This document shows, one piece after another, positions 21,730-34,814 of a stretch of 64,000 bases of DNA. A model generated the notes under the pieces. The model had not been told where the DNA came from and searched no databases. It saw nothing but the letters and a program-made list of their open reading frames with translations. The first letter of the stretch is position 1, and each line of letters opens with the position of its first letter. Position numbers and translations under genes: made by a program. The stretch is from Trichopria drosophilae (taxonomy: Eukaryota > Arthropoda > Insecta > Hymenoptera > Diapriidae): assembly GCA_030407085.1 (NCBI GenBank), contig CM059586.1:99771501-99835500 (forward strand), in the 5' to 3' direction.

Positions 21730-24058
21730 TTAAGTTAATTTAATTAAATAAGTTATTTTTGTTACAGATATTTTTTCTAAAGTCATTTAGTTCCAAATCC
21801 TTTTTCACAAAATTGTGTTTATTGAAATTATTCTTCCGAAGTTACTTTTGTACAGTTATTTAGTCGTGATACCCCTGTAAGACAGCAACCCATTTTTCAC
21901 CATGATCAGAGAAAATTGTTTTCAGGGTGTATCGATACAGAAGTCTACAAAAACGGAGGTCTTAGATGTTGTTGGGAAGCTGTGGGTCATTTCCGTCATA
22001 ATTGTGTGCATAGAATCCACACCCGAAGTCAGAATTGGTCCATCATGTTATGATTTTTAGATATTTAAAGTTATATACTCGAGAAACGCGTTAATTTGCG
22101 ATGTTTGAGGTTACGTACAGCATGTAACAATTTTTTGGGTTTCTGTGCTATTCGAATCTTTTAATATTACTTTTACCCTTCAAAATGAGGTTTTATTTTA
22201 TGCATCTACGATTTTTTCTTACAAGGTTACGGCCATTTTTAAATTACGAAATATATCCCATTAATGTCATGAGCATATGCTTTAAATACTTTGAGACAGA
22301 TATTTTTTACTAGTATCTTCATTTGATCATTTGTACTAGTGATACATGGCGTTGCCAAACAACGAATTTGAAGTCAAGATATTTGAAATTGTTTAATTCA
22401 AGAAGGCGGATTCAAAATGGCTAAATAAACAATAAGTTATAAAAATTTGATCAAAAAACAGTCACAATATTGAAACGTGTTTTTAGTTATAAATATCCAT
22501 ATTTTATATACTTGTTTATATTTACATAGGTTTCATGACATTGAATTTGAGCTTAAGCTTGTTCTCTGAGGGCATTTCAAGATAAATGTGTTTACATGTA
22601 TATCGTAATTTCAAATTGGCGTATCTTGTTGAATAAAAGTCGTAATGGAATTCTGCGCATCCCATATTAAAGAAAAAGAATAGTACCACATGATCCAACG
22701 AAAGGAAAAACTCCTAAAAATGTTGTCTTCTGTACATAACCTCAAAAGTAGCAAACAAAGCTCGCGTTTTTCGAGAACATAACCATAACATCAAGAAAAA
22801 CAAACTTGCACTAGAAATCGAATATAGAACTTTTGACAAACTCGTATTCATTGTTCTTTTCCTTTATTTAGTACAACAAAATAAAATTTATTGTTTTTTT
22901 TTTAATTTATTTAACTGGTTTATTATTGTCCGTATTATTTTCGAAATAACGTATTAGAAACAACATAGTAATTCGAGAGACTCTCAGAAAAAATGCTAAA
23001 ATTTTCTTTCTTGGCTCGAAGCTCAAAATTTGTTAATTTATTTGACAAAAATGGCAATAAATTTACCATTGTACTTTGAAAAAATACAAAATTAATAACG
23101 TTACCTTAATAAATCCTTAAAGTTCTGGAAACAATTATTCTTTCAGACGTCCTGTTATTTTGCTATAAATAGGAACATATACAACAAATTGCAAACTATC
23201 ATATAGTAAAAATGTCAAATATTTATAATATATAATTATTGTAGAATTCGTAAAAAATGAAATATAGTCAGAATAACATGTACTTACCATATCGAACAAA
23301 TTAAATATGTAAAAGATAAATCCGGTAATAAAGAACATTTTTTATGATTACAATTGTTTATAATTTCTTATTTACACATTATTTTTGTCCTTAAATAAAT
23401 GAAAAATTGTTTGTATATATTTACATTTAGAATTTTACCGTAGTTTCATCTAAATATTAGGATTAACGGCATTGAATTTAAATAATATTTAATAATGAAT
23501 ATCGGCTGCATAAGTAATTAATAGTTTGACAATCGATAAATTAAAAGTTTGATATTTGCTGACATGAGTTCTACAATTACATGTAATAAAAGAAGAATTT
23601 ATCTACAAAAAATGAAATGTTTAAATATTTATGCCTTAATAGATATTTTAGTTTCTAGAAAGCTGTTTAAATTGAATAAGTTGCATTAAATTGGATTCTT
23701 ATTCATCCTCTAGTATAGTAGGTTATTCTTCAGAGGCAAATTAATTTATATTTCTGGAATTTGAACATCTCACTCAGGTAGTAGTATTTTGTATATTCCA
23801 TAACCTCGTATCATAACAAGTTTTTTCCATATTTTAACTTTACTTACTAAAATATTATCCAATTTGTTTATTGCAATAACATTATTAGTGTTTCTTTATT
23901 ATTGATTTCAAACATTTAATTTTACACCAAATGGCCTATACTCTTTAGTTACAATTTTACTTTTAGCAATTCTTTATATTGAAAGTCAATTTTCAAATGT
24001 TTATTTAAGGTTATTTGTGTTTGCGATTAAGAAATTAAGATTCAATTTGGAGAAAAAA

Positions 24059-24133
24059 CAGTGCTGAGACTGGTGACTTCGAAGTCCCGAGGTCCTTAGA
24101 AGTCCCTAATTTAGAAGTCCCGAGGTTTTACTG
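24059..24133. mobile_element. short pogo-like MITE
   Basis: Begins CAGTGCTGAGACTGG, ends GTCCCGAGGTTTTACTG and is followed by TA. GAAGTCCCGAGG recurs in the interior. CAGT ends and TA fit the pogo/Tigger group. It lies about 330 bases upstream of gene D. Confidence 0.45.
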
Positions 24134-24465
24134 TACTCCATTTGCAAGGTTTTTAAAAAAGATATTTACCGACTTAACTCCTGAGCCCCAAATTAATAAA
24201 TTGAAAATTACAAAATAAAACTATTTTCAATGTATGCTGGCTTACTTTTTTCACAAAGGCTAAACTAATATTTCGATGTACAGTCATAATATTGTACTTT
24301 AATTCTACTGTGTCATCTCACTTAGAAATAGTCAATTGATAATTAGAAATACAATGTCGTGCCCTGTTACGAAGTACACTTGTATTAAAATGCTTGTTTT
24401 ATGAAATAGGATATATTATTAATGATTAGTTAATAATTAGTTTCTTTCATTTCAGATACATAAAT

Positions 24466-25498
24466 ATGTCGGCAAAGTACTGCAGCGTAATCCTCATACT
24501 TACGTTTCTGATCGTTTTTACGGAGTCAAAACCCGCAAAAAACTATTGTTCACGATGTAAAAATTGCTTGAAAATCTGCTTTCCTAATGGTAGTAAGGTA
24601 AAACCTTATTTTTCGTTCACTTGCGTCATAGAAGATAATTATTCTGTATAACTGTAGAGATCCATAAAATCTAAATATACAATTTGAAAAACTACCTTAA
24701 ACTGTGCGTAGGTGATATGTGGAAGGTAATATATTAATTTTTTCCGTCAGAAACTAGTCTGCAAAATCATGAATTATTTACATTTCTTAGAAAGTGTGGA
24801 ATGATTATAGTAGTATTAACAATATTCTCATTTTTAAAGATTTTAACAAATATTATTTTTATTTAAAAAAAAATGAGGACCGAAGTCGAGAGATTCGACG
24901 CGTCAGGACTCGAACCCGAGACGTCCCGATATATCCGGTCAAATACACTTTTGAAATCTATTGCTCGATCTGAATGGTGCAGACGAGTTTCTGACTTCAG
25001 AACAGAAAAATTGACAAAATTAAAATATAAACGTGCAAATTCTTACACCATAAAGCATTTGCATATCATAGTTTACTTACTTCGTATGAGGTCAACATTA
25101 ATAACAATTTAATTACATTTATATTTTTTTTATATTCACGAAAAAATTATCATTATTAAGGTATGGAATGATTTCAACCTATTTATTTTAAGTATTTGAA
25201 AATTGGATTTCGTGTGCTATAATGAACATACAAATTTTAGTGTCAAAATCATTTGGACTGCTGTACAAATTATTGCCATAGAGACGGAGAATGCGCATTC
25301 AAACCATTTAAGCCATTTTCCATCACTTACGTAAGTTTGATTATTAATGTATTTACAATGCTTATTATACAGTGATGGTAAAACGTCTGAGAACTATCAA
25401 ATGCAAATTTGTTCATTTAGGCAACTGACGAATTGAACTTGGATCGAGTCAACGAAAACACGGATGTCACTGATCCGAACTGGAATGCTAATAAGTAA
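24466..25498 (+). CDS. secreted cysteine-rich peptide with acidic tail, gene D
   Basis: Three coding exons, 24466-24597, 25241-25330 and 25421-25498, both introns phase 0, predict 99 residues. Signal peptide about 1-21; mature cysteines at 28, 31, 34, 38 (exon 1) and 45, 51, 52, 56, 62 (exon 2, C-x5-CC-x3-C-x5-C). The knot exon again begins with a cysteine after a TTTTAG acceptor. The third exon has no cysteine and is acidic and Asn/Asp-rich, unlike the short cysteine-bearing third exon of E, F and G. Nine mature cysteines is an odd number, so one may be free or the protein may dimerise. A TTTCATTTCAG acceptor lies ten bases before the ATG. The first intron contains a SINE-like B-box sequence at about 24870-24990. 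The exon-1 donor (AAG|GTAAAA) is ordinary and the third exon is the least certain part. Confidence 0.72.
24870..24990 (-). mobile_element. SINE-like sequence with a pol III B box
   Basis: On the minus strand GGGTTCGAGTCC (from 24917 down to 24906) is a canonical tRNA-type B box. A clear A box was not found upstream, and the fold is not a complete tRNA. Most likely a tRNA-derived SINE fragment in the first intron of gene D. Confidence 0.4.
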
Positions 25499-25509
25499 AA
25501 ATGTGGGAT

Positions 25510-28500
25510 TTCCAAGTTTTTAATCGTACAACTTAATTCAGCTAAAGCTGTTCCTTGTTTACTTATTAACAATATTACGTAAAACGGTAATATTACTAAC
25601 ACCGTAAAATAAGTTGGAAGTCTATACGGGTGATATATGTTACATGAAGAAAATGTATACGGAATGAAAATTAAATTCCACTATATATAGATTTAATATA
25701 GCACTTCTTTATTCACATTAACCTAAGTTATATTGCCATCTGACAGAATCATGCGCATTATTATGCCTTTAACGTATCGAGCGATATTTACCATTTTTAT
25801 TAATTTAACCTTTATATAATTCTACATTCAGCTATTAAGTAGACTCTTACATAAACATATTTAAACCTTGTTTGTCTGTACCTAACACTCATAATAAACT
25901 TAACAATACTGTTGAATATATTTGTATTATATGTTGTTAAAAAGGGAGTTGCAGATTATGGTCCGTAATTCTCTTATTTCATTATTTTATGTAATAAAAT
26001 GGTTCTTTCTCTTTCGTGAATTTTACAGTTAAAAAAATGTTCTATACCGTTTCTTTTTCATCTACATACGCACATTCCGAACTAATAATGCTACATATAG
26101 ATAGTGAACAGAATGGTATGTTGCCATCTAATTGGGTCCACAATAACTCCCTTTTGATCAAGGGGAGCGGTCGCCCCTCACGCCAAGTTCTTACAAAGCC
26201 CGTACCGTAAGTATGGCATATATAGTATATAGACCACTACTCATTTATAGCGAACATACAGCTCCACACAAGAAAACATTTTAGGCCGTATCCGCCCTTA
26301 ACTGTCAGGCTGTGATAGCTTTGGACTTGTTAAGTCAGCGCGGCCCGGCGTTTAAGTAGTTTTGACGACGCTCACCAGGTGTAACTACTTACTACTAAAG
26401 TTACTTCAACTGAACTGCACTCCCGCCAAAACCGCAGTTCGAACCGGCACATGTGACTGTTTTTCTTTCGCCACGGGAATTCGGAAAATGTAATTATTCG
26501 AAGTGATATATATACATTATACATATATCCTTGTGTCAAGAGTGCGTATATGGCATGCATATACACATCATATATCCACAAGAAATGTGCAGTAAAGGTT
26601 AGGCCTCTGTGACTCCTCACTCCGGTAAAGACAGCTTATTCGCCGAACCGTCTATACTTCTTAACCCTCTCAGGCTGAAACTGCCCGAGTCCTAAAGCGT
26701 CTGTGACTCGTCGCACCGGCTTAACCGACTCCGGCCATAATAGCCTGAGTCATTAGCTGTTGTCACCTAAAATTGTGCAGAGCACGTGCACTCACTTTTC
26801 GCTTCCGTGCTTTTCAGGATAACATTACAGGGTTCAGGTTATATCTCATATTTTGTTTCTTTATCTTTATTTTAAAGGAGTTGTACGTCAAATAGAATGG
26901 GCATTGATATTATTTGGATAAAAATTCACAGGAAGGTCACCGCTCCATAAAAATGCTTCGGCTAAAATTTGGTGGCGTCGGGATACCTACAATGAAAACA
27001 AATGTACTTCTTTTAACGAATATATTTACTTGAAATTGTTTTATTTGAATCAAGTAATCATATGTTGTATTCAAATAAATTGTCCTTGCTTTATAAGAAG
27101 ACTTATTTCTTTCAAGTAAATTATTGTCTATGCATATTGTACGCTACATTAAAAAACTATTGTCTTGCGCAAAGATAGCATTTTCTTCAAACAAAGAAAT
27201 CTTTTGCTTAAAAGAAGAAAATCAGTTTTCTTGACAGATGTCATTTTAAACAAATATTTTACTCCACCAAAGAAATCATATGGTTAGATTTATAAAATGA
27301 CGCGACTTGATATCAGTATATGGGCATTGTTCTAGAATTTTTAAAATTGATGTTGTCGCTCATTATGATACTTTAAACAATTTAAATATAACTTTGCAAT
27401 ACGACAGATCAACAAATTTTTGTTCGATTTACATGTAATAAGTGTTCATTACTAATTACAGATATGTAGAAAACAATGAGAGTAAATAAAAGTAGTGAAT
27501 TTGCCTGTTTTTGGTACGCGACACTCACTACATTTTTTTCAGTTTTAACGCTGAAACTTTTTGCACCTTTTTTTTTATGGTCTGTGGTTTTTTGTGGAAG
27601 TATTTGGGGATGTAAACAAATGAAAAATCCTTAACTTAATGATGTGCCTCACTGAGGAATAAAATTATATACCTTCAAACTTGCGAGACAACTTGTTTTT
27701 ATAGTTGACAATTTAGCAATCAACCTTAGATAATTTTTTTCACATTGGTTTTTAAGAAACCACACAACAGGGGTACATTACCTATATGATAAGAAGTAAT
27801 TTGAGCCTTTGCCCGAATGTGTGCCACCTATACATAAAGAATGCGACGACGTCAAACTTTAAATTTCCAAGCGAAACTCACTTTGAAAAATCAAATTATT
27901 TAATGGCACATCTACAATTTAGCTTCTCAGTACTTTGGAATCATTGTGATCTTTTCTCCTATGTTATTAAAGTATTTATAACTTTTCTGTTTTTTTAATA
28001 CAATAAAAAACACACTTTTTGACAATAATAAAATGATTATTCTTTACAAATCGTTTTAATTTTTTAGTATCCTTAATGTTAAATCATGTATTTGGATTTC
28101 AAATTTTAATGAAAACTGACTTTGGATTTGTAATCAGTGGCCTCAAAAACCCTAACATATCAAATTTTATAAAAATCAAAGAAATTTTGTAAAAATAGTC
28201 CGCCATATTTAATCCATTATTTTAAATTTGAATAACTATTAACTAGACGTTTAATTTTATATACTAGCTTCTAAAAATTAGGCCATAAGCAAAAGAACTG
28301 AATTTTTTATACATATTAAACGTTACAAAACTAAAAACTAATTTTACGAGTAACGTAACATGTTACATTAAAAAAAAATACATTGTGTATAAATGAGTCA
28401 CGCAAGGTTTTTCCTGTCATTTGATCAATTCTAAAGCCAATAAAATTAATTTCATGAATGTGCCTAAAAAAAAAATGAAATTTTCTTCAACCTCAAAGTT

Positions 28501-30600
28501 TAAAAGTTCTAGAATAATGCCCATATATATTCCTGAATATCAAAGGGTGAAAGGGGAAATATATTCCTGAATATCAAAGGCATCTAATATGGACTCAAAA
28601 ACGCCATGAAACGTTAGAGCTGTTGTATAGAGGGTATATTTGATGTAGAAAAATGCTCCAAACACCTAGTGTGATAGAGTCGGGACGCGCATCCCCCACT
28701 CCCTACAAGGAAGAGGGTAATGAAGCAGTTGTAAATATTAAATTGAGAGCACTTAAAGTGAATTAAACGTTTTTTATCACGTTTAAAAAATGTACGAGAA
28801 ACGTTTTTGAATCGTTAACAAACGCGTTTTCGAATACAAATTCCCCATTGGGTAGGACAGGAAAATAAAATTAATGGAAACATTAAGGCTAATTTGAATT
28901 CATTTATCCACATAGTTAGAAATTATTCTTGTTCAAATAAATGAATAGGCTCAATAGGGAAAATGTTAATACGCTTTAATTGTGTTTTATTATTAATTTT
29001 TAATAATAAACAATTTTTAATGCATATCCACATACAATTCATTTAGTTTTTAAGCGATATTATTTCATTACGAGTTACTTGCTTTTATTTAACAGGATAA
29101 TTTACATGATTGATTGTCTTTCCTTCAGCGCTTAAGAGCAGTTATAAATATCACTTTTTATTTTTTAATCCATATATTGAGATCAATCTGTATTATTTAT
29201 AATTTCTAAAGGAAAATAAATTTACTTGCATTCGAGACAACTGACTTTTGTTGCGCATTTCAGGAAGTACAGAGGGAAACCATTTGTAAAGAAGAATCAT
29301 TAAAAAATACATGAATGTATCAATTAATCATGCCATACGATACGCTGATAGTAAAAATGGGTTAAAAATACACCGCGAGCCAAAATTATATTGCGCGCCA
29401 GAAAAAAAGTGAGGGCAAAAATGACCTATCGCAAACGAAGTCTAACAAATTACAAATAGAGGAAAAATAGTCCCATGCATTCAAAGTTATTTGCCGACCT
29501 TCAAATTAATGTTCAAGGTTATCATTTCTTTAGAAATTCTCCTTTTTCTTATATTCAAACATACAAACAAAAAAATACCTCAGTTGACTTACAAAAAGGA
29601 CAAAAAACATGCCCTTGGAAAATCTGTATTAATTAGAAGTCAAAGAAATAATCGCAGTCATTTCTCGACTTTTTCTAAAATCATTGATTTCTTACAGGTT
29701 TTGTTTTCGTATAAGTGTGCACGTTCTTAGGGAAAGTCTCCTATTGTTCAATAAAATCTACGGTATTTTGAAGGCCATTTGAAGGTCAAGGAAAATGCGA
29801 ATTTGTTTGACGCTGGTCTTGAATGTCAACTATCAACTTTTAATGAAGGAGGATTTTACTTCTCTATTCACGATCACATCAACTTTAACAAGCTTCGTTG
29901 TGTTTTTGCACGTATGTCGTATTAAAAAAGAACGATTCATCAAAGTTTGTAGCCTGAAGGAAGCGAGTATATAATATACTACTCAAATAATATGAAATTA
30001 AAAAATCATTTTCAATTGTAAAGAATCGAAGAAGTTAAAATAAAAAAAATGTACATTTGCAGGAACAAAATATTAATTTTTTTTATATGGCATATATTTG
30101 CAAGTTATTATTAACTCGAAACTGTTAAATGGATTACGAATTGGGTAATTTAAATACTTTTAAAAATGTGACGAAGTAAATATGTGGATCATCCTCATCT
30201 GATGTAATATGAATGATCACAATCTTTGGATTACGAACGTAAGGAAAAAATTAGTACAATAATATATGCTTCTTAATGCCTATTTAAGGTTCATAAATAT
30301 ATTTTTTTAATACAGCTATTATTAAATTGTCTTAAGAGAGTATATCACGATATTTATCTGCACAATTTCAGAAGCTGACATAAATAAAACAAAATGTGAA
30401 GATAAAAAGACGCGTGAACAATGACTCATTACCAAGGTAAATGTAAAACGCGTTAACTGCAACATTTTGGTACGTTATTTTCAGTTACGGAATGTAAGTT
30501 TTAAAATAATGCTATTATTTAATCTTGTACTAACGTATGAAATTAGTTTCAAGCTCGTTATTGCTCAAAACTGTCAGGAGTGCAATTTATCACTACTCAA
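25510..30600. other. long intergenic stretch, no gene seen
   Basis: Mostly AT-rich. About 26270-26830 is distinctly GC-richer and has a diverged internal repeat (CTGTGACTCCTCACTCCGG against CTGTGACTCGTCGCACCGG), probably an old element. 28120-28230 resembles the interior of the piggyBac-like element. Near 28500-28575 a phrase (ATATTCCTGAATATCAAAGG) is repeated in tandem. No coding region is supported. Confidence 0.45.
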
Positions 30601-30625
30601 GGACATCTAAATAGCTAATTTCCAA

Positions 30626-31327
30626 ATGGACTTCAAGTATATTGCACTTTTTCTAGTATTAGCGCTCTTAGTAGTGACAACAATAGCAGACCCAGAGAGA
30701 CCTGTGTGTGGAAAACCAGATTCGATAGTAAACAATTTTTCTTATTATTATCAACCCTGTACAATTTATTTAAGTTTTCCTATTGAATTGATTATCATAC
30801 ATTTTAATAGATTTCTGAATATTTCTTGAGTTATTCTAATACAAATATTAGACGAAAATAGTGTGAACCACTCGATATATATCTCAATTATAGTCGCTTT
30901 CAATTTCAGTTTTGTAACGAAAGACGTATGAAAAACGGAGTGATAATGACCGAAAAAATTCTTATTTAACGCTTTGATATTTTGTAGGGTTGCCTTAGTA
31001 TTTTAAAAGATAATTTTCTTTATCATTCCATTATTACCCACCTTTTAAAACATCATCAATCTATTGATATATCAACGGTTGTAATTAAATCTGTCTCTAC
31101 ATTTTCGTCTCCATTTCCAGTGCTCTAAGCATAGTAATTGCTGCTCAAGATGTTGCGTTAACAAACGATGTTATCCAGGTAAAATTTTTTGCAAATTAAT
31201 ACATACAATAGTCAAAAAACATATTTAGTATTAATCAAATTATAGTTATACAAATATTATTTCTTAAGCATAACTTTTTAATCGTTTTTCTTTATCTTCC
31301 TTTGCAGCTTCAGTGTGTTATCCGTAA
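30626..31327 (+). CDS. secreted eight-cysteine knot peptide, gene E
   Basis: Exons 30626-30727, 31121-31178 and 31308-31327 predict 59 residues. The first intron is phase 0 and ends at a cysteine codon (CATTTCCAG). The second is phase 1 (CCAG|GTAAAA ... TTTGCAG). Signal peptide about 1-21; cysteines at 28, 35, 41, 42, 45, 46, 51 and 57, spacing C-x6-C-x5-CC-x2-CC-x4-C-x5-C. Exon 2 is exactly 58 bases, as in F and G. The last cysteine is on the tiny third exon. The first donor (ATA|GTAAAC) is the weakest splice site, yet reading on past it gives only AT-rich filler, so it is favoured. Nearest relative: gene F, 2 kb downstream in the same orientation. Function unknown. Confidence 0.8.
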
Positions 31328-31455
31328 AGATACTGTAATCCCGACAACACCATTCACCTTTTAAACAATTAATATTGAACGAGTATTTTGTGGTGTTTTA
31401 TACGCAACCGAAGTGTTATTGTATTTCTATAATTGAAAACTCAAATATTGCTGTG

Positions 31456-31461
31456 AATAAA
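31456..31461 (+). terminator. AATAAA polyadenylation signal, gene E
   Basis: AATAAA, 129 bases after the stop codon of gene E. Confidence 0.55.
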
Positions 31462-31469
31462 TGGCTTAC

Positions 31470-33290
31470 CTACCTAACTATTTTGATTAATTGAATTGAG
31501 ATACTCCTGTAATTCGTGATCTTTCTCGATTCGATTTTAAGTTATGGAAATTGTATTGTTTGTTTGTGATTGATGGGCAAAAATCTTCGCAATATTTTGT
31601 GGAGGTATTTTCAAATTTGCGATAATGAGTAGAAACGCGAGAGTATATGTAAATAATTTTGTTTCTGCACATTATGTAAAACGTCTTGAAAATTACTTTT
31701 AAAATCGAAAAACAAAACTTTTGATATTTTTCGCATCTTATCGTCGATATACATTGAACAAATGTAATTGACAAATTTTTTTGTAACTTACACCCTCAGA
31801 CGACTATTAAAAGTGGACTAAAAGTCGTCTTCTGCAGTCCAAAATCGACTTTGAATGTTGACTACAAAGTCGACTATGATTACAAGTCGGTTGTGGGCTG
31901 TGAAAGTCGACTTTTGAAAATTTCATATTTTTTATTACTCTTTGTGGTAGACAAACACATTTCATTCTTTTTATGACAATATTCCCTGATTCTTTGTTCG
32001 AATAAGAAGTTGGGGAATGTCGTCACGGTTACGAAATGTTGTGACTTTGTTGCATATTTTTTATTTGAATTGAAAATTCCTCGATTATGTCGTCTTATTT
32101 CAAAGTTAGGATGGACCTTCCCAAATACAATATTCTGATTCATAATTTTGATAAATGAAATAATTCTTCATGAGTTTGGCGCACTTAAATACACTTTTCT
32201 TTTGCATTCGATTCACGGAATGGAATTCTTACTACTTAAAATGCGAGGAATATTTTTAAAAGAAATTATATAATAGTTTTGACTACAAAAACAACCCTGA
32301 CTACAAAAGTGTCGTTTGTTATCGCTACACCTTATGGAGATTAGGGAATGAACTTTTCCCTTCGACGACTTATTGATATCAAAAGGCCTTTTTATTACAG
32401 GTAATTGAATGCAAACACAAAACTTGTTCTAGCCTCTTTTTGATAAGACTGTTTTAAAAAATGTCTTTTACCGTCAGTAGTAATGCCACGCTTTGGTATT
32501 AGTACCAATAAATATCTCCATCGAAATATATCAGTGTCCCAATGTTGCCGACAGTCCCCTCAGTAAATATTATACGAAAATATAAATATATATATAAAGA
32601 ATAAACTAAAATATATAAAGAAATGTAAAACGAAATGTCCGGTTCTTCGTCTCATGTTTGAGATTGCCGGTTCTTCGTACCAGCCATCGATATGATCGTC
32701 GAAGTTGCGATGAACGATAAAACCGATTTTGATATCTCGCAAACTGGTATGTGAACTGTAAAGCGTATGTGTGGTCGCTCCGTCATATATGTTGACGTTT
32801 AGGACAGAACCTAGCACGAGGAGCGTCCGCTTCTCTTGATTTTAATGTACGAAAATTTCTGCATGTAGAGTTTCTAAATTATCTGCTGCCATTTCGTTAT
32901 TCGTTGTTTTTTATTTACAACAAAGTTTACACATTTTATAAATAATCAATAAAAGATGATCATAAGCAATATATAAAAAGATAATCCATAATTCTTTAGC
33001 ATTTAGTGCGTCATGTCTGTAATCCGACACGGAGGAAATATTATCAAAAACACTACAAAGAAAGATACATTTACACGTTTCTGTTGACAGATTATTGAAG
33101 AAATATAAAAACCGTAATATATAAAAGATTATGAACACTTTTCGAAACGAATTTCAATCTTACAGAACAGAGTTCCGCCGAAAATACTATTTTAATCTAG
33201 TAGTAAGTTAATTTTTCATAAATTATGCATTATTTTTTGTTAACTCTGCTTATTTAGTTACAAAATTGATTTCGACTTACAAATTATATT
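31470..33290. other. intergenic between genes E and F
   Basis: No gene supported. Around 31795-31915 several AGTCGAC / AAGTCGTC words occur in both orientations within 120 bases and could fold on themselves. Confidence 0.45.
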
Positions 33291-33306
33291 TTTATTTACT
33301 AGGAAA

Positions 33307-34761
33307 ATGTTCACCAGACTGCTTGTAATTTTCCTCATTATCTCATTATCTTCAATGGTCATATCACAGCCACAACGACCGTGTACTAGTGTGGGAGGAA
33401 GTGTAAGATAAACTTCATTTAACTTTTGCCTTTAACAAATTAAACTGTATATCGGTAATATAAATTTGGTACCAAATTTTGTAATATAAATAACGTACCC
33501 TTATAAGCGGTATTAGAATTTTATCGACTAGGGGGTTCTAAAGTGCACCGCCGATAAAGTAGGAATTATCATTCAAAACCGTAAAAAAAGTGACTGTATC
33601 GATTTTTCAAAATTCGTTCTCACTAAGTGTGATTCTAATTGCTGTAGACGATATCCTAGAAAATACCAAAAAATTAATTGAGAACTGACCGAGAATTTTC
33701 GGAAACTAGTGATTTTTATTTATTAATTGTAATTACCTGTTTAAAATTTTAGTGTGTAATTAGCGTCCTATGCTGTTCGGAGTGTTGTATTAGAAGAGCA
33801 TGTCGTCCAGGTAAGATTAAATTTGGATTCAATAACTCTAATCGTAATAAGGAATCTAAACAATCAAATTTAAACGCATTTCAGTAAATTCCTAAATTAA
33901 TAGTATACTGCATAGCTGTAGTAGACATTAAGATACTTTTTTCTCTTAATGTAATTTACTTAGAGTTTAACATCAACTTATATGTTGTTCTGTAATATAC
34001 TATTTTTCATTGCAATAATGAGGGTAAAACATACTTTTGTACATAAGTTTTAAAAACATACTCAAAACTGACAAAACAGTGTTAGCAAAATATGTTAAAT
34101 CCACTGATGGTTGGTGATTTGTTGCTCTTTTATACTTACTTACTTCTATCATTAAAACATACATAAACAAGAATAATATAATGTGTAACTAGGGAAGAAA
34201 TAAACCTATTCTGCCTTTTCTTTACTATGTTCTCACGCTAGCACGCGCTATTTTGCGTTCATCCTATGAGAAACTTTTTTTTATCCTGGATATAGTTATT
34301 TTGCTCCCTAGGGACCGAAAGTACTATTTTTCGCCTGCGATATAGGGGGCAAAATAGCATTTTTCAAAATGTAATTTTTACCCGAGGTGAAGCCGAGGGT
34401 GAGAAACAGGCAGTCTGAAGCATTCTTTTTTACTTCCCGAAGGAAGTATACGATTTTTCTTTATGGCCGGGAGGATAAGCGGCATCTTTCCTTCCGCTTG
34501 CGGGAGGAAAGTTGCTGCTTTACTCCCGGTGTGAAGAAAGACATTTTTTAATACGACAGGCGTGGGGCTCGTTAATTTGAACACGAACATTTCACCGCAG
34601 GGCGCAAAATCGAGTTCAACGCCCGATGTCTAAAAGATAATTATTATGGATATAAAAAATAAATAGTCTATTTTGATATTTAGTTATTAATTTATAAATT
34701 ATACTAATGTAAAATTAATCGTTTGTTTGCAGCTAGAGATTGTCGACCAGGAGGAGTATAA
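33307..34761 (+). CDS. secreted eight-cysteine knot peptide, gene F
   Basis: Exons 33307-33402, 33753-33810 and 34733-34761 predict 60 residues. Intron 1 (GTAAGA ... ATTTTAG) is phase 0 and ends at a cysteine codon; intron 2 (GTAAGA ... TTTGCAG) is phase 1. Signal peptide about 1-20; cysteines at 26, 33, 39, 40, 43, 44, 49 and 55 with exactly the spacing of gene E. The 58-base second exon and phase pattern also match. TTTATTTACTAG ends four bases before the ATG, implying a 5'UTR intron. The second intron (922 bases) contains a GC-rich repeat block at about 34200-34620. Tandem orientation and shared structure point to duplication with gene E. Confidence 0.85.
34200..34620. repeat. inverted and tandem repeat block inside intron 2 of gene F
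   Basis: CGCTATTTTGCGTTCATC near 34247 and GGGGGCAAAATAG near 34346 are partly inverted partners. The inside has CTTCCCGAAGGAAGTA, GGGAGGATAAG and GCGGGAGGAAAG words. The same CAAAATA / TATTTTGCGTTC arrangement occurs at about 50265-50455, so this is a mobile repeat family. Confidence 0.45.
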
Positions 34762-34808
34762 GATTCATCTACCGCTACGTGCATTGTAAAAAGTGAAATA
34801 ATTTGTGT

Positions 34809-34814
34809 AATAAA
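34809..34814 (+). terminator. AATAAA polyadenylation signal, gene F
   Basis: AATAAA, 48 bases after the stop codon of gene F. Confidence 0.6.

Larger units (their letters stand above)
19500..24440. other. AT-rich intergenic, repeats but no gene seen
   Basis: Holds the piggyBac-like element 21062-21729, a pogo-like end at 24059-24133 and old diverged repeats (for example 21950-22450). A hydrophobic minus-strand frame at 23135-23338 was considered and rejected. Confidence 0.5.

Noticed and set aside
21945..22050. Plus-strand frame reading CCW ... RHNC, superficially cysteine-rich
   Set aside because: No signal exon and no acceptor before the cysteines; the text belongs to a diverged dispersed repeat also seen near 17210.
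23135..23338. Minus-strand hydrophobic frame ending near a GTAAGT donor, resembling a signal-peptide exon
   Set aside because: No cysteine exon with a matching acceptor was found downstream, and the product is only a hydrophobic low-complexity run.
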